Below, in pieces: positions 15,568 to 23,653 of a stretch of DNA of 42,014 bases. Position numbers and translations under genes: made by a program. The notes beneath the pieces are model-generated. The model was given only the letters and a program-made list of their open reading frames with translations. It had not been told where the DNA came from and made no database searches. The number at the start of each line of letters is the position of its first letter. Position 1 is the first letter of the stretch. Source of the DNA: Pseudomonadota bacterium (GTDB lineage: Bacteria > Pseudomonadota > Gammaproteobacteria > Burkholderiales > JABEVD01); NCBI GenBank assembly GCA_021848705.1, contig JAJZTT010000004.1, positions 1 through 42,014 of the forward strand. The letters are read 5' to 3'.

Positions 15568-16568
15568 GGGTCGTCTTCCGCGCAGACTCTTCCACCCGGG
15601 CGGGCGCGGGGCATGTCATGCGTTCCCTTGCGCTGGCAGACCGGCTCGCCGAATCCGGCGCGGAAATCTTGTTCCTTTGCAGGGACGAACCAGGCAACCT
15701 GAACAGCCTTGTCGCGGAAAAGGGATACCGGGTCCTCGGGATCGGGAACGATGGGAAGACCGACGGAATTGGGGGCTGCGACTGGCTCGTCGTCGATCAT
15801 TACGAGCTCGACGAGAAATGGGAAAAGGCGATGCGCCCCCAGGCCAGACTCATCATGGCGATCGACGACCTGGCGGACAGGAAACACGATTGCGACCTCA
15901 TCCTGGACCAGAATTTCGAGACGGGAAGCCGCTACGGCGGACTCGTTCCGGAAAGCGCGCAGGGGCTTTTCGGCCCCTCCTACGCGCTCCTCAGAAAGGA
16001 ATTCAGCATCATGCGCGAACGCATGGGCATCCGGGACGGATCGATCCGTCGTATCCTGGTTTTTTTCGGAGGAAGCGATGCGACCGATGAGACCTCGAAG
16101 GCGCTCGAAGGAATCAGGATGAGCATGCATGCGAAATGCCATGTCGACGTGATCGCGGGAAGCTCCAACCCGAACCGATCCCGGCTGGAGACCCTTTGCT
16201 CAGGTTTGCCGGATGCGTCCTTCCATTGCCAGGTGAACGACATGGCAAGATTCATGATGCAAGCCGATCTCTCGGTCGGCGCAGGGGGAACCTCGACCTG
16301 GGAGCGCTGCTGCCTGGGTCTCCCTTCGCTCGTCACCGTGCTGGCCGACAACCAGGAAATGGTCGCCGAAACGGTGGCTTCCAAAGGCGCCATATTGAAC
16401 CTCGGAAGATCCGAAACCCTCGCGAGCGAGGATTATCGCAGAGCGCTCGATTCCCTGGACGAGGGCAAAATGAAATCGATGTCCGGGAACGGCCTGCTCC
16501 TCGTGGACGGGAAGGGATGCGAAAGGGTCGCCTCGGTTTTATGGGAAATGTTCCGGAGCCTGCAATGA
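15564..16568 (+). CDS. pseG: UDP-2,4-diacetamido-2,4,6-trideoxy-beta-L-altropyranose hydrolase PseG
   Basis: Removes UDP from the diacetamido sugar to give 2,4-diacetamido-2,4,6-trideoxy-L-altrose, the PseI substrate. The 334-residue protein has the GT-B/MurG-like fold signature DSSTRAGAGHVMRSLALADRL at residues 7-27, with the catalytic-region histidine in GAGHVMR; VVDHYELDEKWE; and the C-terminal nucleotide-binding GAGGTSTWERCCLGLPSL. The substrate is N-acetylated at C4 in the known pathway, so the missing acetyltransferase step must be supplied somewhere. ATGA overlaps at both ends. Confidence 0.94.
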   Translation: MRVVFRADSSTRAGAGHVMRSLALADRLAESGAEILFLCRDEPGNLNSLVAEKGYRVLGIGNDGKTDGIGGCDWLVVDHYELDEKWEKAMRPQARLIMAIDDLADRKHDCDLILDQNFETGSRYGGLVPESAQGLFGPSYALLRKEFSIMRERMGIRDGSIRRILVFFGGSDATDETSKALEGIRMSMHAKCHVDVIAGSSNPNRSRLETLCSGLPDASFHCQVNDMARFMMQADLSVGAGGTSTWERCCLGLPSLVTVLADNQEMVAETVASKGAILNLGRSETLASEDYRRALDSLDEGKMKSMSGNGLLLVDGKGCERVASVLWEMFRSLQ

Positions 16569-17617
16569 ATGAATTGAAGATAGGGGAGCGCCTGGTTGGC
16601 GAGAAGCACCCGCCTTTCACCATCCTGGAAGCGGGAATCAACCACAACGGCGAAATCGCAAAGGCATTCGAAATGATTTCTTTGGCCCGCAGGCTCGGAG
16701 CGGATGCGGTCAAATTCCAGACCTTCAGGGCAGAGGAATTCGTGGGCGACCCCGAACTCACCTTCACCTACCGCTCAAAGGGACGCGAAGTCACAGAATC
16801 GATGCTGGAAATGTTCAGGCGTTACGAGTTTTCGAGGGAAGAATGGTTCGCGATCAGGAAGAGATGCGACGAGGAGGGAATCCTTTTCCTCTCCACGCCG
16901 CAAAATCGCTCAGACCTCGACCTGCTGCTCGAAATCGGCATTCCCGCGATCAAGGTTGGATCGGACGATTTCACCAATCTTCCCCTCCTGAGGGACTATG
17001 CATCCGAAGGACTCCCCATGCTGGTTTCCTGCGGAATGGCTGACCTCGCCGAAGTCCAACAGGCGCTCGATGCGCTGGGGACGCTCGACGGGCACCCGAC
17101 CGTCCTTTTCCTTTGCACTTCGCAATACCCCACTCCGCCGGAAGACGTGAATCTTTTGAAACTCAAAACCCTCTCCAGCGCCTTTCCCGGACTGGTGACC
17201 GGTTTCTCGGATCACACCCGGGGGCCGCTCGCATCTTCCCTCGCCTGCGCGCTGGGGGCGAGGGTCTTCGAGAAACATTTCACCCTCGACCACGATCTTC
17301 CCGGACCGGATCACTGGTTTTCCGAAGATACGGAAGGTGCGGCAAAATGGATCGATTCGATCCGGACCGCTGATGTCATGCTGGGAAGCCCGCTGGTTCG
17401 TCCGACCAGAGAGGAAATGGGGATGCGCATCCTGGCACGACGCAGTATCACTGCGCTCAAACCGATCGCGCCGGGAGAAGTGTTCAGCGCGATGAACACT
17501 GGCTTGAAAAGGCCCGGAAACGGACTCCCCCCCGCCCTTTATGACCAGGTGGTGGGAAAAAGGGCGAGGCATGCACTCGAAGCAGGAAAACAGATCACAC
17601 TGGGAGACCTCGACTGA
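16565..17617 (+). CDS. pseI: Pseudaminic acid synthase PseI
   Basis: Condenses 2,4-diacetamido-2,4,6-trideoxy-L-altrose with phosphoenolpyruvate to form pseudaminic acid. The 350-residue protein has the NeuB-type TIM barrel (TILEAGINHNGEIAKAFEMI, GADAVKFQTF, IPAIKVGSDDFTNLPLL, GFSDHTRGPLASSLACALGA, EKHFTLDHDLPGPDH) and a C-terminal antifreeze-like SAF domain from about residue 285 (ARRSITALKPIAPGEVFSAM). Relatives make sialic or legionaminic acid; assignment to PseI rests on the neighbouring pseB, pseC, pseF and pseG. A second in-frame ATG at 16569 is not preferred because the first overlaps the pseG stop in the ATGA pattern of the operon. Confidence 0.93.
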   Translation: MNELKIGERLVGEKHPPFTILEAGINHNGEIAKAFEMISLARRLGADAVKFQTFRAEEFVGDPELTFTYRSKGREVTESMLEMFRRYEFSREEWFAIRKRCDEEGILFLSTPQNRSDLDLLLEIGIPAIKVGSDDFTNLPLLRDYASEGLPMLVSCGMADLAEVQQALDALGTLDGHPTVLFLCTSQYPTPPEDVNLLKLKTLSSAFPGLVTGFSDHTRGPLASSLACALGARVFEKHFTLDHDLPGPDHWFSEDTEGAAKWIDSIRTADVMLGSPLVRPTREEMGMRILARRSITALKPIAPGEVFSAMNTGLKRPGNGLPPALYDQVVGKRARHALEAGKQITLGDLD

Positions 17618-18057
17618 TGGAAACTGGAGACTTCGGCCGTCTATTTTCGGAACTCACGCACTTTCGCGAAAACCGTTTCCATCCTCTGGTCTGGATCCTT
17701 GGAGAGCCCGAAATCGGTGAAAACGTCTATATCGGAGGATTTTCCGAAATCAACGCAACCGGAGCAAAAATCCGAATCGGCGAGCACTGCGACATCGCTT
17801 CGTTCGTCAGCATCAACTGCGCCGACTCGCACAGGAAATGCATCGGACTTTCCGAGGAAGTGGAAAGGCGCGACATCACCCTCGAAAACAACGTCTTCGT
17901 CGGGTCGCATTCGGTCATCAAGGGGGGCGCGAAAATCGGCCATCACAGCGTCGTGGCGGCCGGGACCATCGTCGATGGCGTACAAATCCCCCCCTATTCC
18001 CTGGTGATCGGCAACCCGATGCAGGTGAAGGCGGGATACTACCTCGACAAGAAATGA
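17617..18057 (+). CDS. Hexapeptide-repeat (left-handed beta-helix) acyltransferase
   Basis: A 146-residue acyltransferase with hexapeptide repeats folding as a left-handed beta-helix: IGENVYIGGFSEINATGAKI, IRIGEHCDIASFVSI, ITLENNVFVGSHSVIKGGAK, IGHHSVVAAGTIV, and the usual closing PPYSLVIGNPMQVK. These enzymes transfer acetyl or other acyl groups from CoA to amino or hydroxyl groups of sugars. The operon has no GNAT-type PseH, so this protein could acetylate N4 of the pseudaminic acid precursor. The alternative is that it acylates the amino sugar made by the DegT protein encoded next to it, a pairing known from dTDP-amino sugar pathways (FdtB/FdtC). TGATG joins it to pseI and ATGA to the next gene. 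Confidence 0.85.
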   Translation: METGDFGRLFSELTHFRENRFHPLVWILGEPEIGENVYIGGFSEINATGAKIRIGEHCDIASFVSINCADSHRKCIGLSEEVERRDITLENNVFVGSHSVIKGGAKIGHHSVVAAGTIVDGVQIPPYSLVIGNPMQVKAGYYLDKK

Positions 18058-19049
18058 TCCGGCACAACTGTCCCACCCTGGGCGAAGAAGAAAAACTCGC
18101 GGCTTCACGAGTCATCGAATCCCGCTGGCTCGCCCAGGGAATCGAGACATCGAGCCTCGAGGATGAGTTCTGCGAGTATCTGGGCTTGCCTGCTGGACAT
18201 GCCGTGGCACTATCGAGCGGAACGGCAGCGCTTTTCGTTGCGCTCAAGGTGCTCGATGCCGGAAATAAATCGGTCGCCTATCCCGCCTATGCCTGCTCTG
18301 CCCTCAGAAATGCCACCGCCATGGCAGGCGGGAAGGAAGTCCTCCTCGACATCCTTGCCGGTACGCCCAATCTCGACCTCGATGAGGCTGCGAAAAATCG
18401 CCCCGACATCCTGATCGCCCCCCATCTGTTCGGCATTCCCTCGAAGATTCCACACCTTCCCGGGATCCGGGTAATCGAGGATTGCGCCCAGTCCCTGGGC
18501 GCGAAAGTGGAGGACATACCGGTCGGCCTGCAAGGGGATATCGGCATTCATTCCTTCTACGTCTCGAAGCTCATGACTTCGGGGGGTCAGGGAGGAATGC
18601 TCGTTTCGAAGGACAGGTCCGTTGCCGATGCTGCGCGGGATTACCGTGAATTCGACTGCAGACGCGACAGGGTGCCGAGATTCAATTTCCAGATGACCGA
18701 TCTGCAAGCCGCGATCGGCAGGGTGCAACTTGGAAAACTTCCCTCCTTTTTGCAAAGGCGAGAGGAAATCTTCTCGCGCTACAGGCAGGCGGGGCTCGAT
18801 CTTCTGGATAGCGGATTCAGCCCGGTTCGCTATCGCGCAGTGCTGAAAACGGAACATCCCTCTTCGGTGATCGAAGCGCTCGCAAAAAGAAACATCCGCG
18901 CCATCGTTCCGATCGAGGACTGGGAGATTCTGGGAGAAGGTTTTCCCAATGCGCTTTCGCTTTCCAGAACCAGCGTATCGCTCCCGATCTATCCTTCCCT
19001 TTCCTTGGATGCGCTCGATTCGGTCATCGAAGGAGTGCTCCCGGCATGA
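18054..19049 (+). CDS. DegT/DnrJ/EryC1/StrS-family sugar aminotransferase
   Basis: A 331-residue PLP-dependent aminotransferase-like protein, shorter than the usual 360-390. The N-terminus PTLGEEEKLAASRVIESRWLAQG, ALSSGTAALFVALKVL, the Asp of VIEDCAQSLGA, and SFYVSKLMTSGGQGG with the PLP lysine are recognisable. The usual GEGG after the lysine reads GQGG here, and the C-terminal part is compact, so activity or substrate may be altered. It is a second family member beside PseC and not a recent copy, since the two are clearly diverged. Position suggests amination of a sugar or of a nonulosonic acid side chain. ATGA overlaps link it to the acyltransferase and the WbqC gene. Confidence 0.86.
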   Translation: MIRHNCPTLGEEEKLAASRVIESRWLAQGIETSSLEDEFCEYLGLPAGHAVALSSGTAALFVALKVLDAGNKSVAYPAYACSALRNATAMAGGKEVLLDILAGTPNLDLDEAAKNRPDILIAPHLFGIPSKIPHLPGIRVIEDCAQSLGAKVEDIPVGLQGDIGIHSFYVSKLMTSGGQGGMLVSKDRSVADAARDYREFDCRRDRVPRFNFQMTDLQAAIGRVQLGKLPSFLQRREEIFSRYRQAGLDLLDSGFSPVRYRAVLKTEHPSSVIEALAKRNIRAIVPIEDWEILGEGFPNALSLSRTSVSLPIYPSLSLDALDSVIEGVLPA

Positions 19050-19723
19050 TCCTCACCGCCCATCAACCCGCCTACCTACCCTGGCTCGGGTATTTCGACA
19101 AGCTGATCCGGAGCGATGTTTTTGTCTTTCTCGACAATGTGCAGTACGAAAAAAACAGCTACATCAACCGCAACCGGATCAAGACCCCGCAGGGGGCGAT
19201 CTGGCTCACCATCCCGGTGAAGACCCGCGGCCACACTTCCTCCACCCTTCGTGATACCGAAATCGACGGCGATCTGTGGAAGGCAAAGCACCTGAAATCG
19301 ATCTGGCTGAACTACAGGAAGGCACCGCGCTTCGAGACCTGCTATCCGCGTCTGGAGAAACTGTATTCGGAAAGGGATGACCGGTTATCCGATCTCTGTT
19401 TCAGGCATCTTGAATTCTGGCTCGCCGAAATCGGCATCGAAAAAAAAATCGTGAGGGCCTCCGAATTACCCATCAATGGCAGAAAATCCGATCTTATTCA
19501 TGAAATTTGCGCTTATTTCAGGGCAGATCGATACATTTCAGGGGCATTGGGAAGGAATTATCTGGAAGAGGAAAAGTTCGCTTCTTCCGGAATCAGCATC
19601 GAATATCAGCAATATTCCCACCCCACCTATCCCCAACTCCACGGCGAATTCATGCCCTTCATGGGCATCGTGGATTTCTGGATGAACACCGACCGTTTCG
19701 CACTGATCTCGGAGAACGCATGA
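19046..19723 (+). CDS. WbqC-family protein
   Basis: A 225-residue protein of the WbqC family, recognised from its N-terminus HQPAYLPWLGYFDKLIRSDV followed by FLDNVQYEKNSYINRNRIKT. Members occur in O-antigen and flagellin glycan loci; their reaction is not established to my knowledge. There is no signal peptide or transmembrane segment, so it should be cytosolic. It is embedded in the ATGA-coupled run between the aminotransferase and a methyltransferase gene, which suggests that it acts on the same sugar or its attached group. Confidence 0.88.
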   Translation: MILTAHQPAYLPWLGYFDKLIRSDVFVFLDNVQYEKNSYINRNRIKTPQGAIWLTIPVKTRGHTSSTLRDTEIDGDLWKAKHLKSIWLNYRKAPRFETCYPRLEKLYSERDDRLSDLCFRHLEFWLAEIGIEKKIVRASELPINGRKSDLIHEICAYFRADRYISGALGRNYLEEEKFASSGISIEYQQYSHPTYPQLHGEFMPFMGIVDFWMNTDRFALISENA

Positions 19724-20385
19724 GTTTCTCGAATGAATGGGAAGAGAGATACCGGGAAAATACCCATCTGAGCGTTTGGCCATGGAGCGATCTGGTCAGT
19801 TTCGTGATGCGCCATGCGAGACCGGACCGGAAAAATTTCAGGGTACTCGAGCTCGGATGCGGCGCAGGAGCGAACATTCCCTTTTTCGAATGGCTGGGAG
19901 TGGATTATCATGCAATCGAAGGCAGCAGATCCATCGTGGAAAGGCTGAAAACGACCCACCCGGAGCTTGAAGAGCGAATCGTCGCTGGAGATTTCACCAG
20001 GGGAATTCCGTTCCCGGGGCGTTTCGATCTGGTCGTGGACAGGGCTGCGCTCACCCACAACGACACGGCATCGATCGAAATGGCGCTCGAAGTGGTGAGA
20101 AACAAGCTTTCATCCGGGGGAAAATACGTGGGAATCGACTGGTTTTCCACCGATTACTGCGAATTCGAAAAAGGGACGACCGGGGGGGACGAAAACACCC
20201 GAACCGGGTACCGGGAAGGGTCTTTCTCGGGGGTCGGCAAGGTGCACTTTTCGGACAGGGAACACCTGCTCCATCTTTTCAGGAATTTTGAAATCATGGC
20301 GCTTGAGCACAAGATCATTCGGCGCGAAATTCCGCAAGACGGCTGGCATTTCGCTTCATGGAACCTGGTAGCGAGGAAAATATGA
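19720..20385 (+). CDS. Class I SAM-dependent methyltransferase
   Basis: A 221-residue methyltransferase with motif I VLELGCGAGANIPFFEWLG at about residues 42-60, the acidic residue after strand 2 in YHAIEGSRSIVERL, and FDLVVDRAALTHND as motif II region. The acceptor is unknown. It differs from the pseudaminic-acid-associated methylase of the same operon, so two separate methylation steps are likely. The end HFASWNLVARKI is typical of small-molecule methyltransferases of this fold. ATGA overlaps at both ends. Confidence 0.88.
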   Translation: MSFSNEWEERYRENTHLSVWPWSDLVSFVMRHARPDRKNFRVLELGCGAGANIPFFEWLGVDYHAIEGSRSIVERLKTTHPELEERIVAGDFTRGIPFPGRFDLVVDRAALTHNDTASIEMALEVVRNKLSSGGKYVGIDWFSTDYCEFEKGTTGGDENTRTGYREGSFSGVGKVHFSDREHLLHLFRNFEIMALEHKIIRREIPQDGWHFASWNLVARKI

Positions 20386-21065
20386 ACAGAAAAGTTCTGG
20401 TCGTGGCAGCCCACCCCGACGACGAAGTGCTGGGCTGCGGCGCAACGATGGCCAAGCATGTGCAGGACGGCGACGAAGTGCATGTGCTGATCATGGCCGA
20501 AGGAGTCACCAGCCGTGGAGGCACGAGGACGGAAGGAATGGATTCGGAGGCGCTTGTCGCGCTTTCCGATTCGGCCAGAAAAGCCTGCGGAACCCTGGGC
20601 GCAGCTTCCCTCACGATGCTGGGTTTCCCGGACAACCGGATGGATTCGCTGGACCGCCTGGACATCATCAAGGAAGTGGAAAAAGTCATCGAAACGGTTC
20701 GACCGGAAATCCTCTACACCCACCACGGGGCGGACGTGAACATCGATCACAGGATCGTTCACGACGCAGTGGTGGTCGCATCGAGGCCGGTTCCGGGACA
20801 ACCGGTCAAAACGCTGCTGTTTTTCGAAATTTCCTCGAGCACGGAATGGCAGGTTTCATCCCACGCATTTTCCCCGAACTGGTTCGTGGATGTCTCCGAC
20901 ACCATGCACCTCAAACTGCTCGCGCTAGAGGATTACCATGCGGAAATCAGGCCCTGGCCGCATGCCCGCTCGCTGAAGGCAATCGAGCATCTCGCAAGGC
21001 TGCGCGGCGCCACCATCGGACGCGAAGCCGCGGAAGCCTTCATCCTTGGACGGACAATCCTCTGA
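20382..21065 (+). CDS. PIG-L/LmbE-family deacetylase
   Basis: A 227-residue predicted zinc-dependent N-deacetylase. The metal-binding motif AHPDDEVLGCGA lies at residues 9-20, and the third ligand is in NIDHRIVHDAV. Family members remove acetyl groups from N-acetylglucosamine units or related amino sugars. In this operon it could free an amino group on the pseudaminic acid or another sugar for re-acylation by the hexapeptide acyltransferase, or for methylation. It is the last gene of the plus-strand run; its final 26 nt overlap the end of the convergent TPR-glycosyltransferase gene, so no terminator fits between them. Confidence 0.9.
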   Translation: MNRKVLVVAAHPDDEVLGCGATMAKHVQDGDEVHVLIMAEGVTSRGGTRTEGMDSEALVALSDSARKACGTLGAASLTMLGFPDNRMDSLDRLDIIKEVEKVIETVRPEILYTHHGADVNIDHRIVHDAVVVASRPVPGQPVKTLLFFEISSSTEWQVSSHAFSPNWFVDVSDTMHLKLLALEDYHAEIRPWPHARSLKAIEHLARLRGATIGREAAEAFILGRTIL

Positions 21066-23526
21066 GGTCCGAAGCGATTTTTTTCAGAACGGATTGCCAC
21101 GGAATTTCTGCAGATCTCAGATACATGCTCGCACTCGGCATCCAGGGATAACGTCCTGTTCCAAGCGTATCCCAGGCATCGCTCATCGCCATGATCCAGA
21201 CCGGAACGCCGAGTGCTCCGGCCGTCACGGCCACCGCAGTGGGCGCCGAAATCACCAGATCGAGCGCAGAAGTGATCGCCGCCGCCTCGTCAAGGTCGCC
21301 CCTCAAATCGACTTCCGGAAAGCCCCTGATTTCGACGCCGAAGCGCCTGCTTGCCGCATCCAGCTCGGCCCGGCATTCGTCGTACTGAAGATTGAAAAAA
21401 CGCACCCCGGGTACGGAAAAAATCTCCCCCCACTCTTCGAGCACGGAGTAATGCAGGTCCCGAAGCGCGCTCTTCAGGCTGCTCCTCCAGCAGATTCCGA
21501 CATTCAGCATTCCCGGGACGCTAATCCCGTTTCGCCAGTATGCCACCCTGCCAGGATCGGCCTGAAGATAGCCGCGACGGCTCGGGAAGGAGTCGATGGA
21601 GGACCTCAGGTGCCTCGCGAGGCTCGCCATTGGAAGCTGCAGATCCGCCTGCATGGCACGCTGATCCGGCGGAGTCGTCCTTGCAATCACCGTGGCTTCT
21701 GGAAAGGACCTGGCAAAGAGCGGGACCAGGCGGCGTTCGCATTCGATCACGACGAAGGAGGCGAGCGAAATGGCATCCTTCGCCATGCCCGCATAGAAAA
21801 TCTCGTCGCCCACCCCCTGCTCCCCCCATAACAGCAAGGTCTTTCCGGAAAGGTCTCCGCCATCCCACCAGGGCTGGGGGAAAGGCCGCTCCTGCCCCTT
21901 CTGGTTGGCCTGCCAGCGGGACTCGAATGCTTTCCAGCCCTCTTCGAGATTGCCGCTCGCAAGAAGGGACAAGGCAAGATTCCAGCGTATCACCGGCGCA
22001 TCCTGCAGCACGCCAAGCGCCCTTTCGTACAAAGCCACCGCTTCGCCGAATTTTCCCTGCATCTGCAGGATGGTGCCCAGATTGTTGAAAGCTTCCGTGA
22101 GGTCCGGTTCGATTTCGAGCGCGCGCTCATAGGCTCGCAAGGCATCCACAAGCCTCGCCGCCTTCCTGTACGCATTGCCGAGATTGAGATGGGCGAGCGC
22201 ATAATCCGGCTTCAGCTCGATGGCGCGCAGCAATACAGGCACCGCCTTTTCCGGTTGGTCCATGTCGACATGCACCACCCCCAGATTGTTGCAGCTTTCT
22301 GCAAAATCAGGCCGGATTGAAACGGCTGCTTCGAGCGGGACGATCGCATCCTCGTATCGTTTCAGTTCCCAGAGCGTCACGCCGAGATTGTTGAGGCTTT
22401 CCGCATGCGCGGGATTCTCCCCGACTGCACGGCGGAAATGCCCGATCGCCTCCTCAGACTCCCCCATTCCCCGACACGCCATTCCCCAATTGTTCCAGGC
22501 TGCAGCATATCCCGGCTTCAGGACCGTTGCCCGCCTTGCGGCTTCGGCCGCCTCCCCGTACCTCCCCCGACCGTTGAGAAGGGCTGCGAGATTGCTCCAA
22601 GCTTCGGCATAGTCCGGATCGATTCCAACGGCTTTGCCGACAAGGGCAATCCCCTCCTCATGCCTGCCCAGGAAATCCAGCAGCTTGCCCAGGTTGTTGT
22701 ACGCCTTGGGGTAGGCCGGATCGATGGAAAGCGCTTTCAGATAGGATTCCTCGGCCTCTTTCCAAGCTCCCTGCAGCTCCAATGCCGTGCCCAGATTGAG
22801 GTGGGGCTCGACGCTTTTACCGTCGATCAGGATGGCCTTGCGGTAGCATTCCACCGCCTCCTCCACTCTCCCCAGTTCCTGAAGGGCGCTGCCCAGATTG
22901 CTGTAGGGGACTGGCGAAAAAGGCGCGATTTTCACCGCCTTTTTCATCAGTTCCACAGCCTTCCCGTTTTCGCCTCTTTGATGAAAAACCAGGCCGAGAA
23001 GATGCAGCGCATCCGCATTTTCGGCCTCGGACCCGAGCACTTCCAGATAAATTCGCTCCGCCTCGTCAAGGCGGTTTTGCTGGTGAAGAGATACGGCGCG
23101 CCCGATTTTCTCGCCGATCGCGGCAGGAGAAAGCTTCTTTCCGGACTTTGGAATCCCGAGTTTTGTTTCCGGGTGGATGTTCGCAGGCGAAGTCATCGAG
23201 AAAATCGCCTCGCGCTCCAGTTCGTCCGCCTTCGCCAACCATTGCCGCGCGATCTCTTGCTGTCCGAGCGATTCGCAAATCCTGGCGCAGTCTTTCAGGT
23301 ATCCTGGAGCCGGATTCGCCTCGATCGCTTTCGCGATGAAATTCAGCGCCTGCTCAGGATGACCGAAATCCTGCGCGATAAGCGCGAGCAGATGGAGCGC
23401 TCCGTCGTGCAGGGGTTCGACCTGAACGATGGCGGCACAGAGTTCCGCCGCCTGCCCGGCCTCTCCCCGGCTGAGGCAAGCCCTCGCTTCTGCCAATGCA
23501 TCGTCGATCAGCTTGTTTTGGTCCAT
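21040..23526 (-). CDS. TPR glycosyltransferase (FlmG-like, candidate flagellin glycosyltransferase)
   Basis: An 828-residue protein. Residues 1-130 hold degenerate repeats, about 135-545 carry some twelve tetratricopeptide repeats (PYSNLGSALQELGRVEEAVE, AYNNLGKLLDFLGRHEEGI, AFNNLGTILQMQGKFGEAVA), and 560-828 is a GT9/GT-B-like domain (KTLLLWGEQGVGDEIFYAGM, GICWRSSLKSA, FFNLQYDECRAELD, LDLVISAPTAVAVTAGALGVPV). The layout matches FlmG of Caulobacter, where the TPR part binds flagellin and the transferase part adds pseudaminic acid. No Maf protein is present, so this is a strong candidate for the pseudaminic acid transferase. It converges on the pse operon and diverges from its paralogue at 23654. 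Confidence 0.88.
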   Translation of the reverse strand: MDQNKLIDDALAEARACLSRGEAGQAAELCAAIVQVEPLHDGALHLLALIAQDFGHPEQALNFIAKAIEANPAPGYLKDCARICESLGQQEIARQWLAKADELEREAIFSMTSPANIHPETKLGIPKSGKKLSPAAIGEKIGRAVSLHQQNRLDEAERIYLEVLGSEAENADALHLLGLVFHQRGENGKAVELMKKAVKIAPFSPVPYSNLGSALQELGRVEEAVECYRKAILIDGKSVEPHLNLGTALELQGAWKEAEESYLKALSIDPAYPKAYNNLGKLLDFLGRHEEGIALVGKAVGIDPDYAEAWSNLAALLNGRGRYGEAAEAARRATVLKPGYAAAWNNWGMACRGMGESEEAIGHFRRAVGENPAHAESLNNLGVTLWELKRYEDAIVPLEAAVSIRPDFAESCNNLGVVHVDMDQPEKAVPVLLRAIELKPDYALAHLNLGNAYRKAARLVDALRAYERALEIEPDLTEAFNNLGTILQMQGKFGEAVALYERALGVLQDAPVIRWNLALSLLASGNLEEGWKAFESRWQANQKGQERPFPQPWWDGGDLSGKTLLLWGEQGVGDEIFYAGMAKDAISLASFVVIECERRLVPLFARSFPEATVIARTTPPDQRAMQADLQLPMASLARHLRSSIDSFPSRRGYLQADPGRVAYWRNGISVPGMLNVGICWRSSLKSALRDLHYSVLEEWGEIFSVPGVRFFNLQYDECRAELDAASRRFGVEIRGFPEVDLRGDLDEAAAITSALDLVISAPTAVAVTAGALGVPVWIMAMSDAWDTLGTGRYPWMPSASMYLRSAEIPWQSVLKKIASDLRGLSVQG

Positions 23527-23653
23527 TGCAAGAAAACTCCGTCGTGGGGCCCCAGTATATTACAAAGGCGGCGCATTGGAATGCTGTGCGGCTTGAGCAA
23601 GCATCACAAGATGCTGCATGATAGTCGCACCAGCGACAGGACGGGATGGAAAG
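23527..23653. promoter_or_regulatory. Divergent promoter region between two TPR-glycosyltransferase genes
   Basis: A 127-nt intergenic region. For the plus strand, TTGAGC (23593-23598), 18-bp spacer, CATGAT (23617-23622) is a modest sigma-70 candidate. For the minus strand TATACT (complement of about 23555-23560) could be a -10 box, with no clear -35. A small palindrome, GCATC-ACAA-GATGC (23601-23614), lies between the plus-strand hexamers and could bind a regulator. No sigma-54 or sigma-28 motif is seen. Confidence 0.35.

Noticed and set aside
16565-17617. PseI as sialic acid or legionaminic acid synthase
   Set aside because: The motifs alone allow it, but the complete pseB/pseC/pseF/pseG context favours pseudaminic acid.
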